DNA from: Silene latifolia
Taxonomy: Eukaryota; Streptophyta; Magnoliopsida; Caryophyllales; Caryophyllaceae
Direction of reading: 5' to 3'
Length of the DNA: 64,000 nt
NCBI RefSeq assembly: GCF_048544455.1
Contig: NC_133528.1
Span: forward strand, 51,760,293 to 51,824,292
Under the pieces are notes generated by a model that saw only the letters and a list, made by a program, of their open reading frames with translations, was not told where the DNA came from and made no database searches. Position numbers and translations under genes: made by a program. Positions 46,310 to 59,891 of the stretch are shown here, one piece after another (position 1 is the stretch's first letter; each line of letters starts with the position of its first letter).

Positions 46310-49300
46310 GGTTGTTTGCATGCAAATCGGTTATTGTTTTTCCGAGTTATACGATTAACAAACAAAACTTATAAATTTGTGTTTATTATGATATATCACG
46401 AAATTTATTATGCATGTTAAAGTTTCTGGTCATAAAATGTATTTAGGATATTTTGGTTAATTTATGGATTTTTATTGTTCATTTTATATAATAATGGCAT
46501 TAAAATGTGATTTTATGATAAAAATGTCATTTTTGGACTGAAATTATCTAAACTTCGATTTTTATAGTGGTTTTTGGATATGTTTTCACATATATTATCT
46601 TATGATGACCTGTAAATTTTCATAATTTTATGAGTTCTTATGCTCGAAATATGGATTTTTCATGATAAAATCGAATTTAATTGGAAAAATAGGTTAATAT
46701 GAGTTATATTTCGAATCTGGTCATAGAAATTTAGTATGTTGTCACATGCAATTTTACAAGATGTGTGTAAAATAATTGGCTATAATGAAGTCTTTATGCA
46801 TGATTTATGAATTTTTGATGAAAAATAACATAAATAGTGACTTTAATTAGTAAAAATTGCTAAAACATACTTAATGACTAAGAAAAAACGTCACATATTG
46901 AATTTTATCACCTATTTCAGATCTCAAAGTGAAAAGTAAATAAAAATAATTTTTCTCATGTTTTTATGGTTATTATTGATAAATCCGATAAACCGCAACA
47001 TTGTTTTTCCTCGATAATTTTCGAAATTTTTAACCTAAGGTTTTGAACATTATTAGTGTCATGGTATTTTTCCAGAATGTTCATGAGTTTAAATTTCAAA
47101 TTTTGATTTTATTTGAAATTTTTATGATTTATTTGAAGTTTATGGCTTTTATTGTAATTTTAAGTCCTTTTATGAACAATATTAAGAAATATAAGTTAAT
47201 TATTGTCAAATGTTAGTGGAGACTAATTTTGAGTCCTAAGATGGTTAGGGTAATTAACTAGTACATAAATATGATTTTATGTAATTATTGTGATTTTTTT
47301 AAAGGTTAAATCACGCAAATCCGTAAAAACCGATAAATATACGATATTGGCTCCTTAAAGGCGATTTAGCATAAAATTGGGCATGTTTATACATATTATA
47401 ATGCTGTATTTTATTTATGATTGTCATAATTTTATTTTATGTAATTTTTGTATTATGTAATTTTACTTAGTATGACCTTAGTTTTTAATTGATATTGTCC
47501 GAAATGTATGGGAATATCGATTCGGTTGTAATTTATTGTGATCTCGTATCACCGTTTTGTAATTTAATAGATTTATTTTATTTTAATTACAAATGTATAA
47601 TAGGAAATTATGTAATTTCTTATGTAATTTATTTATTCCGGAGTTCCTTGAAGACGGTGCCACTCGAGAAGGCGATCCATTAAAGACGGTGTTACCTCGA
47701 GATGCGTGTCAAGACCGAAGTTCAAGGGACCAATGGAGTTGGTTTCCGAATTTTTAATAGTTTATTAGATTTACTATTTTAGGAAGGCCATACTAGGATT
47801 TATTTTTATGCTTTGCATTTTATTTATATGTTGCATGCATCGCTAAATCGCCATAACTAAAACATGCATTATCATTAATCGAGTATTTCGACCGTGTCAA
47901 TTACAAATATCGTAATTCACCGCTTTAGTTCACTTAAAATGTGATAGATAATAAATTGACATGACCTCTCGCTAAAATAAACAATTGAGACTTAGCCTTA
48001 CCAAAAAGTTGAAACCATGAAAACCTATTTCGTTAGGGATTGCGCTCGGCCCTACCGGGGTACAAACCTTGTTACGTAGGGGAAGTGGGTGATAAATGTC
48101 TATCCACCGAATTCATGTTGATAAGGGATGAATCGGCCCTACCGTGCCCAAGTTGATGTGGATTTGGATCATGGACACATTTATTCGAAATTTGGATTGA
48201 GCTCAACGGAAGTATTCGTGACCGTAGTCGCATGTGTTCCAGGCTAAAGATAAATATTAATGTAATTTTATCGACCAAGAGTTCTAAAAGTAGAATCGAT
48301 TAAAGAGTTAATCCACCGAGTTATATTGATAAGGAATGAATCGGCCCTACCGTGCCCAAGTTAATATGAATTTGGATCTTGGAATCATTTATCATAGTTG
48401 GGTAGAGGTCACTATGTAAATGCTTTACTTGTTATTTACAAGTATTATTATAACGATAAATGTTTTGTTTTCACTATTCCGTTGTCATTTTGTTCTATTT
48501 CTTTACCTCAATTATATACGATATCATTTCGAATTTTTTGTTCAAATCTCCATTAAAACATCGTAACGAAAGACAAAATTAGAATTTTCTTCTAAAAACC
48601 TCGAATTATTCATTGCAAGGATCTCTTGTGAAGAGTATAGATAAAAGTTATTCGTGATCAAAAGGGTTTTTGATTCTTGACTAACATATCTACTTACAAT
48701 AAATTGTTTCTCATATGCTTAATTGAGTTAAGTGCTTTGAAACGTTAAATCATTTTGGTAACTAGATTTGTTAGAAATCGTAATTGACCAAAATAACGCA
48801 ACCACTTCAATGAAAGTTTTAAGACTAAAACGATTGAATTGAAGAGTAGTCTTCATACGATTCAACTTTGCTTCTATAAGTAAAGATTCTTTGAAATGAG
48901 TGGGAGCATTCTCTTAAACCGTTAAGAAAAGGACGAGGTTCAAGAAGTAATGATTAGAATGGAATTGATACATGGTAATGTTAAAAGTAAAGTTATTGAG
49001 AATAACGATACTAAACCTATCAATCCCGACCGATAAAGTTTTCATTGTCTTAAATGTTGGACACTAGAAAGGAAACTACCCCAAATTGTTAAAGAATAAG
49101 CAAGTTAGTTGTGGGACATCTAATAAGACTTAGTTCTTTGTTTATTTGATTAACATAAATTTTGCTAGTACTACATCGTCAATATTAGAAACCGGTGGTG
49201 GTTTTCATCATTATGTTTGATACGTAGGATGATTAGAATATGACGACTAGCAACAATGATGTCGAGAGATAGAGTCATTGTGTACTCAATCTAGTTTTTG

Positions 49301-50039
49301 GGTTTGGAGTTGTACCTTAATTAAGAATATTAAGTACATAGACCCTAAATAAGAATATAATTTTGTTAAGATACAAAAGAGGTTTCATTTTTGTGACCCA
49401 ATACACCATGATTTGATGTATGGCTGGCCCATTATCAAGGTGATTATATTCTAAACCAAACTAGAATGATATATCATGAAGATGATGCAAGACTCAAATT
49501 GGTAACCCAAGATTATACCTTAGATTCTAGAATGATGAACGCAAAGAGTTATCGAGTACTCTTGAAACCATTAGATCTTATGGTATATGCGTATCTTGTA
49601 TTCAAAGCAAGATGTCTCGTGCCTTTTGGTTGAAAAGGAGATCGAGGTTGTAAATCATTGATCCAAAATAGGTTGATCATTTTCTTTTACCAACGATTTA
49701 AGTTGACCCTAATGTGTTCACTTAATAAGGTAAATAGAGAAATCTTTGAAGAAGTTCAAAGAGTTCCAGAAATTACGATTTAGTCGTGATGGGATTATCA
49801 AAGTGAAGACTTTGATATAAGCCAAAGGAAATGTGATATAGTATCACAAATTAATCTCTCTTAGCACGCATTATGGGATAATGTGTAGTTGGATAAAGAA
49901 ATCAAACCCTATTCGATATGGTTTGGACTTTAATCAAGTTACTTTAAGTTACTTGATCTTATTTTGGGGATTTTATCATTTTGTCAGTTATTTTTCCACT
50001 AAATCTAAACGATTCATATGAGATATGAATCGGTAGGGT
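46310..50039 (+). other. long non-coding leader of element F
   Basis: 3.7 kb with no gag recognisable. It includes a two-copy repeat: CGGCCCTACCGTGCCCAAGTT occurs at about 48133 and 48340 with matching flanks (CCACCGARTT, TTGATAAGGRATGAAT), and two GAAGACGGTG-like blocks near 47650-47690. It may hold highly decayed gag. Confidence 0.5.
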
Positions 50040-51650
50040 ACCATGCTTGTAAGTTCTCGTAAGAAACAAATGCTCATTTTCCCTTACTATAATCACGAGT
50101 ACAACGAGTTTGTGGCTCGTGAAGCTGTCTTCCTAGAATACAAGTTTATTTCTAGAAGACAGAGTGGGAGAAAATATTTCAAGAGCCACAAAGAATGTTA
50201 TGTCGCAAGAAACTGGTCTTTCTTGGCTACATGAGACGTTTTGTGTAAGACGTTGTTTCTTCAAAACCTAGGAGGTTAAAGCCATCACTTGTTGAAGATG
50301 ATGAATTAGTGTTACTTTTAAGAAAGTAAAGAGCTTAAAGTAAAGAGCTTACAACTTACAAAGAAATTGTTTGATTCTAGTTACTTCTGGAAAGTAATGA
50401 ATATATGACTTACATGAGAGTATTTAAGTCACAACTCAATACAAGGCTTAGAGCCATGAAAATCCGAAATTAAAGGCTTGATTAGTGACAAAGGGTTTTG
50501 CACTAATAAAGAAAGATTTCAAAGCTTGATTGGTAGCAAGGGGTTTTGCACTAGTTGAAATTCTTAAGTCTATTTGGATCTTCTTAGGGATTGTGTTTCA
50601 TTATGATGATATACATATAGCAAGTGAATCTAAAACCCACTTCTTAAATTAGAAGGAATGTATTCAGTACATGTCTTGAGTTTGTAGATTCTTGCAATCC
50701 TGAGATAATGTGCAACTTAAGAGAGGGTCTTGAGTAGGACATCAATGAGTTGGAATCAACATTTTGATCATATGATAAAACCTTTCTCAATAGGTTGAGA
50801 AGTTGTGTTTATACATGAAGTTTAGTGGGAGTTACGGAAATTTTAATTAGTCTTATATGTGGATGACATATTGATCATTGGGAATGATTTGACACTTATG
50901 GAGTATTATAATACATCTTTAATATCCGGATTTATGGAGATAAATCTACATGATATTAGCGTCAAATAAGAAGTCTTATGTTGATAAGATTCATGACTAG
51001 TTCAATCAAGTTGAACATATTTGATTGATTCCATTTGCTTCCGCTGCCGAATCAATTAAAAAGGAAATGATGTATAACACTTCATATACTTTGAGTATGA
51101 TGAATTGTTTCAAATCGAATTTAAGTAATAGTTATCAAGTAAGCCATAAAGATTACCCTTAAGTGCTTGCAGAAGCATTAAGGATGTAATGCAAAGTGTT
51201 TTTGATGCACTTTTGTGTAAGGGTGTTACACAAGTGACAATTGACAATTGAGATTGCGCATGGTTTCCGACAAAACCATAATCAAAACACATTAGGATGG
51301 TTAAGATACCATTGTGGCTATGTTATTTAAGAAATAGATTTTCTAGAATCATTCTAGGCAATAAAGAACAATGAGAGATATTTACAACGGAAATTGAGTA
51401 CACTTGCAATCATGAGATGTGCAAGAAGGATGAGTCCCGCACACTGTGAAAACAGTGGGAGCTATTCTAAGGCTAGAGGGCCTATGTCTTGATTAGATCT
51501 CGACACGTACTCAAAAAGTTTTGTAATGCAAATGTATACATTACAAAGGAAAACGAGTATGTAGTAAGGTTGAGTAAGGTACAAGAAGTTGATAAAACCT
51601 ACTAACCAAAGCCTTCTCATGGGCTTAACATGATGAGTCATGTCATATGT
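50040..51650 (+). pseudogene. copia pol remnants (integrase end, RT, RNase H) of element F
   Basis: Order is preserved but frames are shattered. EFVAREAVFLEYKFISRRQS (about 50110-50165) is the integrase C-terminal block. LYVDDILIIGNDLT (about 50852-50893) is the RT catalytic box. A region with KAIK, TLKCLQKH and then a 'GW-GYV' block follows, and LTKAFSW-HDE (about 51603-51635) is the C-terminal end of RNase H. The spacing is shorter than in intact copia, so there are internal deletions. Confidence 0.75.
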
Positions 51651-52489
51651 CATTTCAATTGCATTGAGATGAACAACTACATATAAGATGAAAATGGATT
51701 ATAAAAATATGAAGTAGTAATCAGGTATTGACTATTCATATGTGATAATCACATTTGTCGTTCGAGTTTTTAAATCTGAAAACTCCTTTTATATACTTTG
51801 TTACATCCAAACGGGTTGTAGAGACAATATTGAACCCCGTTAAAGTGAACCCGGATTAACATGGTATTCGCCCATAGTCACTTGTATGAGGTGACGTCTC
51901 AAAGTGACTAGAGTGTGATGCGATTGATGGTAAGTTCAAGTGCCATGGAGTCATGTGTGATGACTAGTCGTTCACATAGGCAGACCGTTAGGAACACTTT
52001 GTCGGGCCTTATGACCGCTTATAGAGTTCTGGCAAATTTATATAGCCTGGTCGTGGCGAGAGCTACTATAGTATTCTAATGAGTCGATTCTTTTGACTAA
52101 AGACTGTTCGCCTAAGATGGCACAGTTTCAGATTAACTTTGATTTGTGTTACTACGACCTTCGTAAATAGGGTCAAATGGGCATATTTTGGGTTATGATG
52201 GATGTGGCTAGTCGAAGGGAATAAGTGCGATAGGAATTGTCCACCCCTTGTCAGGGTTATAACAATATCTCAAGGCCACTCGAGGAGTAATGAACTGGAA
52301 ATGCGTGGCCACGCTCGGAACGTATCCATGGTGGATAATTCCGGTCAATCAGTTATTCTCCAGATCGAGGAAACCACTCTCGATATGATCACTTGCAAGT
52401 ACGACCCGAAAGACACCTTGCATTGAGTGGGAGATAGTAATAGGACAAGAGAATTGGTGACGCACACTTGTCGAGGACAAGTGGGAGAT
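51651..52489 (+). other. 3' non-coding region of element F
   Basis: About 840 bp with no gene. It ends in GACAAGTGGGAGAT, the polypurine tract, directly before the 3' LTR. Confidence 0.6.
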
Positions 52490-53778
52490 TGTTGGAATAT
52501 GTGTCCTCCGACAATAATGCGATCACAACTGTTGATCATGATGATCACATGTTTAAATCTCATTTTAAGAATACATGTGGGATGTAATATTTTACAGTCA
52601 ACGGGTCCACACATATCGGTAATGATTGGCTGATTAGAGTTTGACATTACTGTCGTGCGACGGTGGTGATCAGTTGATCCCCTTAGGTCATACCTATAGG
52701 GAAATACTCTTAATTGATTATTTAATTAATCGTATGCCGATACGAGTTAATTAAATTGCTTAAAATTGGCGGATGATTTTGTGAGTAAAGTTAACGTGTC
52801 TTATTGTAATTTGATTAAATAAGATACGGTCTAAGTAATCGAATTGTTCTATTACTTAGATAAAATTATTGTCTACGAAACAATTGAAATTGAAATTGAA
52901 TGAATAATTTATTATAAATACAAGACGTTGTAATTTATAATTTGATAAACCGTTTTGGCACAAGTAATTACGAATTACTAGTCGATTTTGTATATGACAT
53001 ATTTTATGAGTATGTTGATTTTTAATATGTTAAAAATACATTACAATTTCATATGTCAAGTAACATGTCACATATGTTACAATTGACAAATGACAAAATA
53101 AAATGGACCATCCATTTTATGATTAAAAGTGCCGAAATAGTGGAGGGAGTATAATGTTTAAATTGTGTTAAATATTTAAGTGGAAAACAATATGATTACA
53201 CACCTACTTGTAGCCTTGCATGCCTATTTTTCTTGGGTAGAAAAACAAGCTCATGCATTGGCTTCTACTCTCTCCTCCAACCGGTTTTCCACTTAGAGAA
53301 ACAAGATGGTTTTCTCTAATAATCATTCACTACTACACATCATAATTTCTAGTGTAAGAAATTATCAAATTCTCTCTACAATTTGGAGAAACTTAGAGAA
53401 ATAAAAACCTCAAAAATCATCCTCTCTTGACCGAAATAATTCAAGAGCAATACAAATTATTTTTGTATCAATTTTTAAGTAAGACTTTTATTATTACTAG
53501 ATCATAATAATATTTGTTATTGAGAGGTTTCCTTGGGTATTCACTTTTGGGAGGGATTCTATACTTGAATATTTGTTCATCCATTATTTGGAATGCTCAA
53601 GAACTAACAAGAAGGAGATCTTGTTGGTGCCCTTTAATCCGAAATCCCTAAGTAAGATAGACGATTTCTTCTCTTACTTCTATTTATGTTTGAATGCATA
53701 AGATTTGTAATTATTTTATGACTAAATAATTTCTCACATATATGAATATGTAAATTAATGGAATAATGATTTCCAACA
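52490..53778 (+). repeat. 3' LTR of copia element F
   Basis: TGTTGGAATATG to TTTCCAACA, followed by the aaatg duplication at 53779-53783. Confidence 0.95.
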
Positions 53779-53783
53779 AAATG

Positions 53784-56700
53784 GAGCAGGCAAGGGCACA
53801 TCTACGCTGCTTTTTCAGCAGGCTCTTGCCCCTGTTGCAATGCTTTAGCCAACATGTGATATGATGAAGCTGAAGATCAGCACCAATCCGAAGCTAGTGA
53901 GCAACCCTGAGCTAGACCTCAGCAGAATAGGAACAGGTAAAGAACAGATGGGAACAAGTTTCAGCCTCACTTTGGCAAAGACTACACCTGTTAACCATAG
54001 AGAACCCACGCTTGCATAAGTTATCAGTGGTAGAAAGTTTTCCTTGAAGAGCAAGACGGCTAATGATAGCATGCTTTGGGTAAATAAAGGAATCATTCAA
54101 GGCGCCAAAATGAGCAACAGGACTCCTCTGTACCCGAAAGAGGTCATAAGCCTGCAACTTGTAGTCAGTGTGACAGGGCAAGAGAGTGGCCTGCACTAAC
54201 TGATCTCTACAAGCAACTATACTACTCCACCCCCCAAGAGTAAGCAGCAGTGAGCTGGAAATCCCAGACATTCACTCCTTTAAGGACATAAGATTTGATC
54301 CACTGTATCCAAATAGTAGATGAATCAAGCACAATTTTCCTTAACCAATCCAGCATTAAGCATTTGTTCCAACTCAAGATCTCCTTAATATCAACTCCAC
54401 CTTCCTTTCTGGGACAGCATAAACTCACCCAACTCTTAAAAACCATTCTTCTTTGACCATCCCCAATGCCCCATAGGAAATCCTTACAAATCTTATTAAT
54501 GTTCTTAATAATTCCCTTAGGCAAAAGGACACTAGCACCCCAGAAATTTTGAATGCCAAAGATAACAGAATTAATCAAAGCAATCTTACCAGCATAGCTC
54601 AAGTAACCATTAGCCCAATGAGCTATCTTACTTCTGATTCTGTCAAGCATAGGTTGAAACATTTTATGAGTCAATCTAGCACTAAAAAGAGGAATGCCTA
54701 AATATCTCACAGGGAGCTCCCCCTCAACATAGCCAGTGGTAGATAGAATAAGAGCTTTAACAAAGCTAGAGACACCACCAAAATAGAGGTTAGATTTCAT
54801 GGGTTCACACTAAGCCCAGAGTAGGAAGAAAAGAGAGTCAAGCAAGAATGCACTGATTGAACAGAAGGAAGGTCACTCCTAGTGAAAACCAAGAGATCAT
54901 CTGCAAATATAAGGTGAGTAAGATTGATTTTTACACATTTTGGATGATAAGAGAACCCAGAGCTCTGAGGAAGTCTTCTCAGCATCCTAGAAAGCACTTC
55001 CATACAGAGAGCAAAAAGATAGGGGGAGAGGGGGTCACCCTGTCTAAGTCCCCTCTTACCAGGAAAAAAAACCTTCAACAGATCCATTGAGACTAAGAGA
55101 AAAATGGGAAGAGGTGACACAAGCAAGAACCCAACGTCTGAAAGTTTTAGGGAAGCCAAACAGTGCCAGGCAGTCAGATAGAAACTGCCAATTCACTGAG
55201 TCAAAAGCCTTCTTGATGTCCACTTTGATGATACATCTAGGAGTAATCAGGGACCTATTATATTTTGCTGCCAACTCATGAGCCAACATTGAGTTATCAA
55301 ATAGATCTCTGCCCTCAATAAAAGCAGCTTGTTCCAATCCTATAATTGAACCCAACACAGTTTTCATTCTATTTGCTAGAATTTTACTAACTGTCTTGTA
55401 AAACACTGTGCAACAAGAGATAGGCCTGAAATCAGCAACTGACTTTGGAGCAGTAGATTTAGGAATGAGGGAAACCAAAGTGGAATTAGCAGCTTTAGAC
55501 ATGACCCCTTTTTGGAAGAACTCAGTAACAGCAGCAACAAAGGCAGTACCAGTGATGTGCCAAGTGTCTTTAAAGAACCCAAAAGTATAGCCATCAACAC
55601 CAGGGCTTTTGTTCTTATCAATGGAGAATAAGGCAGCCTCAATCTCAGGAAGAGTAACCATATGATCCAAATGATTAGGATGTTCTAGTATATGATCATG
55701 GAAAAGATAGCCAGGAAGAGGGGTGATGGGATCAGAAGAGCCCAGCAAGTTTTGATAATAGCCTAAGAAGGCCTTGGCAACATTGCCATGACCCTGATAA
55801 AGATTGCCCTGGATATCCTCTATGACCCCAATAGTATTCTGAACCTTTATAGCAGTAATACTAGTATAGAAGTAGCTAGTATTAGAGTCACTAAGCTGCA
55901 AGTGCTGGATCTTAGATTTTTGAGCCAACATTTTGAGCTCAGCATTCTTAAGCTTCACATACTCCTTCACCAAAGATTTTTTCTGATGCAAAAGGAGCAA
56001 TTTTAAAGGAGAAGTCTGAAGCTGGACTTGGCAGTTCAGCATCTGATCCTTAGCAGTGGCCACTCTAGCAGTTAACCCATTAAACTCAGAAAAATAAAGT
56101 TGCTTCATTTCAGTTCTGAGAGATCTCAATTGAGAGAATAGAGAGTAAATTTTGCTGCAAGAACAGTTAGATTTCCATCCCCTAGTCACCCTGTCAATAA
56201 AACTGGGAGAAAGAGCCCAGCAATTAAGATATTTAAATGGCCTGTAGAGCTTGGAATCAGTAGCCATAGTAAGGAGGATAGGAGTATGATCTGAGATTCC
56301 AGCAGGCAAAAAAGACACTGCAACATTGAAATTGAGAAACCAATCAGGATTCTCCAGCAACCTATCAAGCTTAGTCCACCTAGGAGACTGATCCTGCTTA
56401 TTATGCCATGTAAATATCCCCCTAGTATAGGTATGATCCTCCAGAGCACAAAAAGAGAGGCAATGTGTAAACTCTTGCATATCTCTATCAAGACTTACAC
56501 AACCCACCCTCTCATCCAGTGTAAGAGAGACCTTAAAATCACCCAAGCATACCCAGGGAGCACTAATACCAGTAGAGATAGAACACAAGTTCTTCCAGAG
56601 AGCAATTCTCTCAGAGCCTCTATTAAAAGCATAAACTACTGTGAGCATTATAGTCTTCTGAGTGGAATAATGAAACAAAGAGCAGTAAAGAAACTGTACA

Positions 56701-56957
56701 TCCTAATTAAGAATAGAGATTTGCACAGTAGCAGGGTTCCATAAGAGCCAAATTCTCCCACCTTGATGAGAGTTATAATTTGTAGCCAAAGAATAAGAAC
56801 TAAATGATCTCTTGTAAAGAACCTTAGCTAAATGAGGTTTAATATGAGTTTCTAACACAGCCCCACAATCAACCTTATTATTTTTCAGGAAGCCTAAAAC
56901 CTCCTGCTGTTTTAGGAGGTCATTCACACCCCTCACATTCCAGGAGGAAATGATCAT
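53784..56957 (-). pseudogene. LINE ORF2: endonuclease and reverse transcriptase
   Basis: Starts at ATG 56957 (MIISSWNVRGVNDLLKQQEV), the normal plant LINE ORF2 start. The endonuclease shows ETHIKP and SDHTPILL, but its GDFN box reads GDFK (Lys at about 56532-56534), a change at a catalytic-site Asn. An in-frame TAG (about 56703-56705) interrupts it. RT blocks follow: SLIPKSTAPKSVADFRPISC, DIKKAFDSVNW, RQGDPLSPYLFALCME and the catalytic FADDLLVFTR. Frameshifts lie at the A8 run near 55063-55070, near 54798 and near 54235 (CCCCCC). The zinc-finger RVT region (FSMVNRCSLCQSEAETCSHL) ends the part before the copia insertion. Confidence 0.9.
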
Positions 56958-57936
56958 TGAGGTGAAAGAGGGGGGGGGGGGATATTCCCCCTGGCTCAAT
57001 CTCCACAGGAACATTCCCTGGTCCAGTATGCTGAACAATATCCTCAGAAGTCTCTCCATGAACCTGATTTGGCTCCTCCAAGTGCTCAAGAGAGGTAAAC
57101 TGATTATCCAACTAGATAACTACAGCCTCTGATTGAGATTCAGGAACCACTTTCCTTTTAGGACTAACACCTTTATCCTTATCCTTCACTGGTGGGGCAA
57201 CAGGAGCTTCCTGAACTGGTTTAGAAGCCTCTTTCGGCTTATACACAGGTTTAGGCTTATTCCTGTTTCACCTATCTTGTGTATGTCCTATTTTTTTACA
57301 GCCATGGCAAAAGTGAGGAACCCATTCATAATCTATTTTTTGGAGAATCTTACCTCTGTATGGGGTATGTAGAGCTATTCCTTTGGGCAATTCCTTAGTA
57401 AGATCAACTTCCACAAGAATTCGAGCAAAAGCAATCTTGCTTTTAGTGGTAGTAGGCTCGTCAGCACAAATAGGTTTACCAACAAAGCTGGCAACCTTAC
57501 TGAGAGCAGACTTAGACCAAAAACATGGATCCAAGTTAGGAAAGATCACCCAAACAGGTACATGAGTGACAGCAGTTAGCTCCTCTGCAACAGTTGGGGA
57601 CCAATCTTTAAAAACCAAGGGGTAGCCATTAATATTCCATGATTCAGACTGGACACTCAACATATCCTCTTTAGTTAAGAACCTAAAGTAGAAACATCCT
57701 TTGGAGAAATAGAGTACTTCTGGAGTAGTAATATGATTCCAATGTTTTGAAATCAAAGAGTTTAGTTCCACAATCGAAGTCTGACGACCCATAACAGTAC
57801 CCACTAAAGTGGTAGACCAGTAATCCACTTCTTCAGCAATATCCTCAAGGTCTATAACAACCTCAGCATCACTCTTAACATAAGATAAGGGCATACCCTT
57901 CCCAGACGATTTTAAAGCCTGAACATAGGGTTTCTT
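56920..57936 (-). pseudogene. LINE ORF1 (DUF4283-like plus zinc knuckle), truncated and broken
   Basis: RNA-binding ORF1 protein. The N-terminus is lost at the LTR G border; sequence starts around KKPYVQALKSSGKG. The DUF4283-type domain is seen in WNHITTPEVLYFSKGCFYFR, SWNINGYPLVFKDWSPTV and PVWVIFPNL. A zinc knuckle follows: CHGCKKIGHTQDR, where the last Cys is replaced by TGA (57268-57270). A second in-frame stop, TAG, lies at 57112-57114 in the Lys/Pro-rich tail. The frame ends at 56920, overlapping the ORF2 start by 38 bases. A G11-type run lies near 56972-56982. Confidence 0.85.
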
Positions 57937-59891
57937 TGTAACACCCCGATTTATAAAGGAGCCTCTAACAAGACATTCCCTAATAAACCGAACTGTTACC
58001 ATCTCGGTTTCCCGAGGTAGTGAATAACAAATTAAACTCCAAGGCAAATTACATAATTTCTTTAACTTAACTTTTTTACAAAACCTCATTTACATCAAAT
58101 TACAAAGAACTAACATAAATAAAAGTGAAAGTCTTCTAAATGATGATCTAGATACCAAGTCTTCTGATCCAGTGTCTTACGCCCATCAAGCTCCCATCCT
58201 ATCTCATAAACCTGTCAAGTCTGCTCGCCAATATTTGGGTCATCACAGGTGTTCACGAATACACAGGGTCAACCACGAGGTTGAGTAGGGAATACAATGA
58301 AACAACAAAATATGATATGCATGCTCCTCCGTCACCTCCACCCCCATCTCAACTCATATCTCATAACCCGTAAAACCCAGCCATACCGATCCCCGGTAGA
58401 CTATATATCGACCGTAGCCGATCCGCCATTTCCTTGTTGAGGACACCAGGGCAAGTCCCGAGAACCCGCCCGGGTCTTATCACAACATCATCATCACCAC
58501 ACCACGTCACCACAACATCCTCCATCTCCAATGCATATGAATGCTCAAGAAATTAATGCAACACAATATGTATATCATTGAACTGGTAAATCATAGAATC
58601 ATGCCGGTTACCGAATGTTGTGATAATATACTCAATACGATCAATTCAGTCAAGCACATTCCAGGATATGAATCATAACATGAATCAACCACGAATCACG
58701 TCAACGTTCACAGTTTGGTCATATGAAACACAAACAAGTCAACACAATTCAACAACAACGATAATAAGTCAAGTGTATTTCCCTACCTTTTCGCAATCCA
58801 AGCACACAAGCAATCAATTATGATCCTTCACATATCCATCACCTACATAACATAATTATGTATAATTACCACCTACTCAATCAAATAATCATGCACATAA
58901 CCTAGACTCATCATAACTTAATAGGAATATCAACTTAAAGAACAAACACGATTTTTCCTGATTTTCCAGCACATGACAGACTCGGAATAAAATACATAAC
59001 TAATTCCAGAAAAATCAAATTGATACAAGGCCAATTGTATTGGAACCCCATGAGTCTTAGCTACAAATTATATCTAACGTGTGTTTCTCAAATTCCAAAC
59101 TTATCAAGAGTTTTCAGACTGATTTCCAAAAACTGACAGAAACCGTCGCATAAAAAGTATTGATTCATAAAACGAGTTTAAAACATTATTTTGCAGTAAT
59201 TCCAAATCCTATTATCATCTAGACTATACAAAGATGATGTATGAAGAAGCCTCATAACTGAATCGACATAACAATTAGGGTTTCAAATCATTTTCCACAA
59301 CCAAATCAGATTCGCGGACTTTTCAGCGACATGTTCATAAATAAATCACCTAGGACAAACCATAAAGAATTTGACTACGAGATTTTATATGCATAAACTA
59401 GACATCAAATAAACAGGACTCTCTTTTCAAAGTTTTTGAAGACGAACAGTTTAAACCAGTATAAACAATGGAATGAAATCGACTTACAAACAGGGAAATC
59501 GAATTAGGTTGGAATCGATGAGAAATCTTCAATCAAATGAAAGGCTCGACAATTCTTCTTCCTCTCCCTTTCTCTAGGTTTAGAAATGGTTTTATGAATG
59601 ATAAAATGAAAAGAGGGGAGAGGGAGAGCGGCTCTTAGATTAGGTTTAGGGTAAATGGTGGTTACATGTTCCGGGTAGGGCAAATGGGTTAAACGGGTAT
59701 GGTCGTTGGGTAAATGTAGATGGGTAATTCTTGACCCAAAAGACAAAATGTGATGTAGCCCGACTCAACATATACGATATAAACCCGACTTAATAACATT
59801 CACGATATTACGATGCAACCAATATAAAATGTATAATACTAATATATAATAATATCCGTTTAATCGATTATATAAAATACGGGGTATTACA
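57937..59891 (-). repeat. LTR of Tekay/Del-like Ty3/gypsy element G
   Basis: 1955 bp. Plus-strand ends are TGTAACACCCCG and CGGGGTATTACA, an inverted repeat typical of Del/Tekay chromovirus LTRs. Orientation is minus because the polypurine tract lies just to its right (reverse complement of 59892-59911: TTCTTTTAAGGAGGGTAGAC). It is therefore the 3' LTR. It interrupts LINE ORF1; the candidate duplication is ttctt (57932-57936), but the other side is not in the window. Confidence 0.8.

Larger units (their letters stand above)
45001..53778 (+). mobile_element. Ty1/copia element F, near-identical LTRs but decayed pol
   Basis: 8.8-kb element with LTRs of 1290 and 1289 bp, both TGTTGGAATATG to TTTCCAACA, and the 5-bp duplication aaatg. 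By eye the LTRs differ at about 15-16 sites (about 1.2%). The internal 6.2 kb has no ORF above about 68 codons on the sense strand; only pol remnants (50040-51650) can be read. So coding was lost well before this insertion, implying mobilisation in trans. Orientation comes from the primer site after the left LTR and the purine tract before the right one. Confidence 0.9.
44762..57936 (-). mobile_element. L1-type LINE, split by copia element F and cut at 5' by LTR G
   Basis: Minus-strand non-LTR retrotransposon in two parts: 57936-53784 (ORF1 and ORF2) and 44995-44762 (ORF2 end and 3' UTR). Rejoining across F is supported by the aaatg duplication (44996-45000 and 53779-53783) and by continuity of the C-terminal ORF2 sequence. 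The 5' end is missing where LTR G begins at 57937. It was mobilised by target-primed reverse transcription. The copy is dead because of several stops and frameshifts. Confidence 0.85.

Noticed and set aside
57268..58089. Taking the full 273-codon minus-strand frame as LINE ORF1
   Set aside because: The part right of 57936 is LTR G sequence read in frame by chance. The same N-terminal residues would be LTR-encoded.
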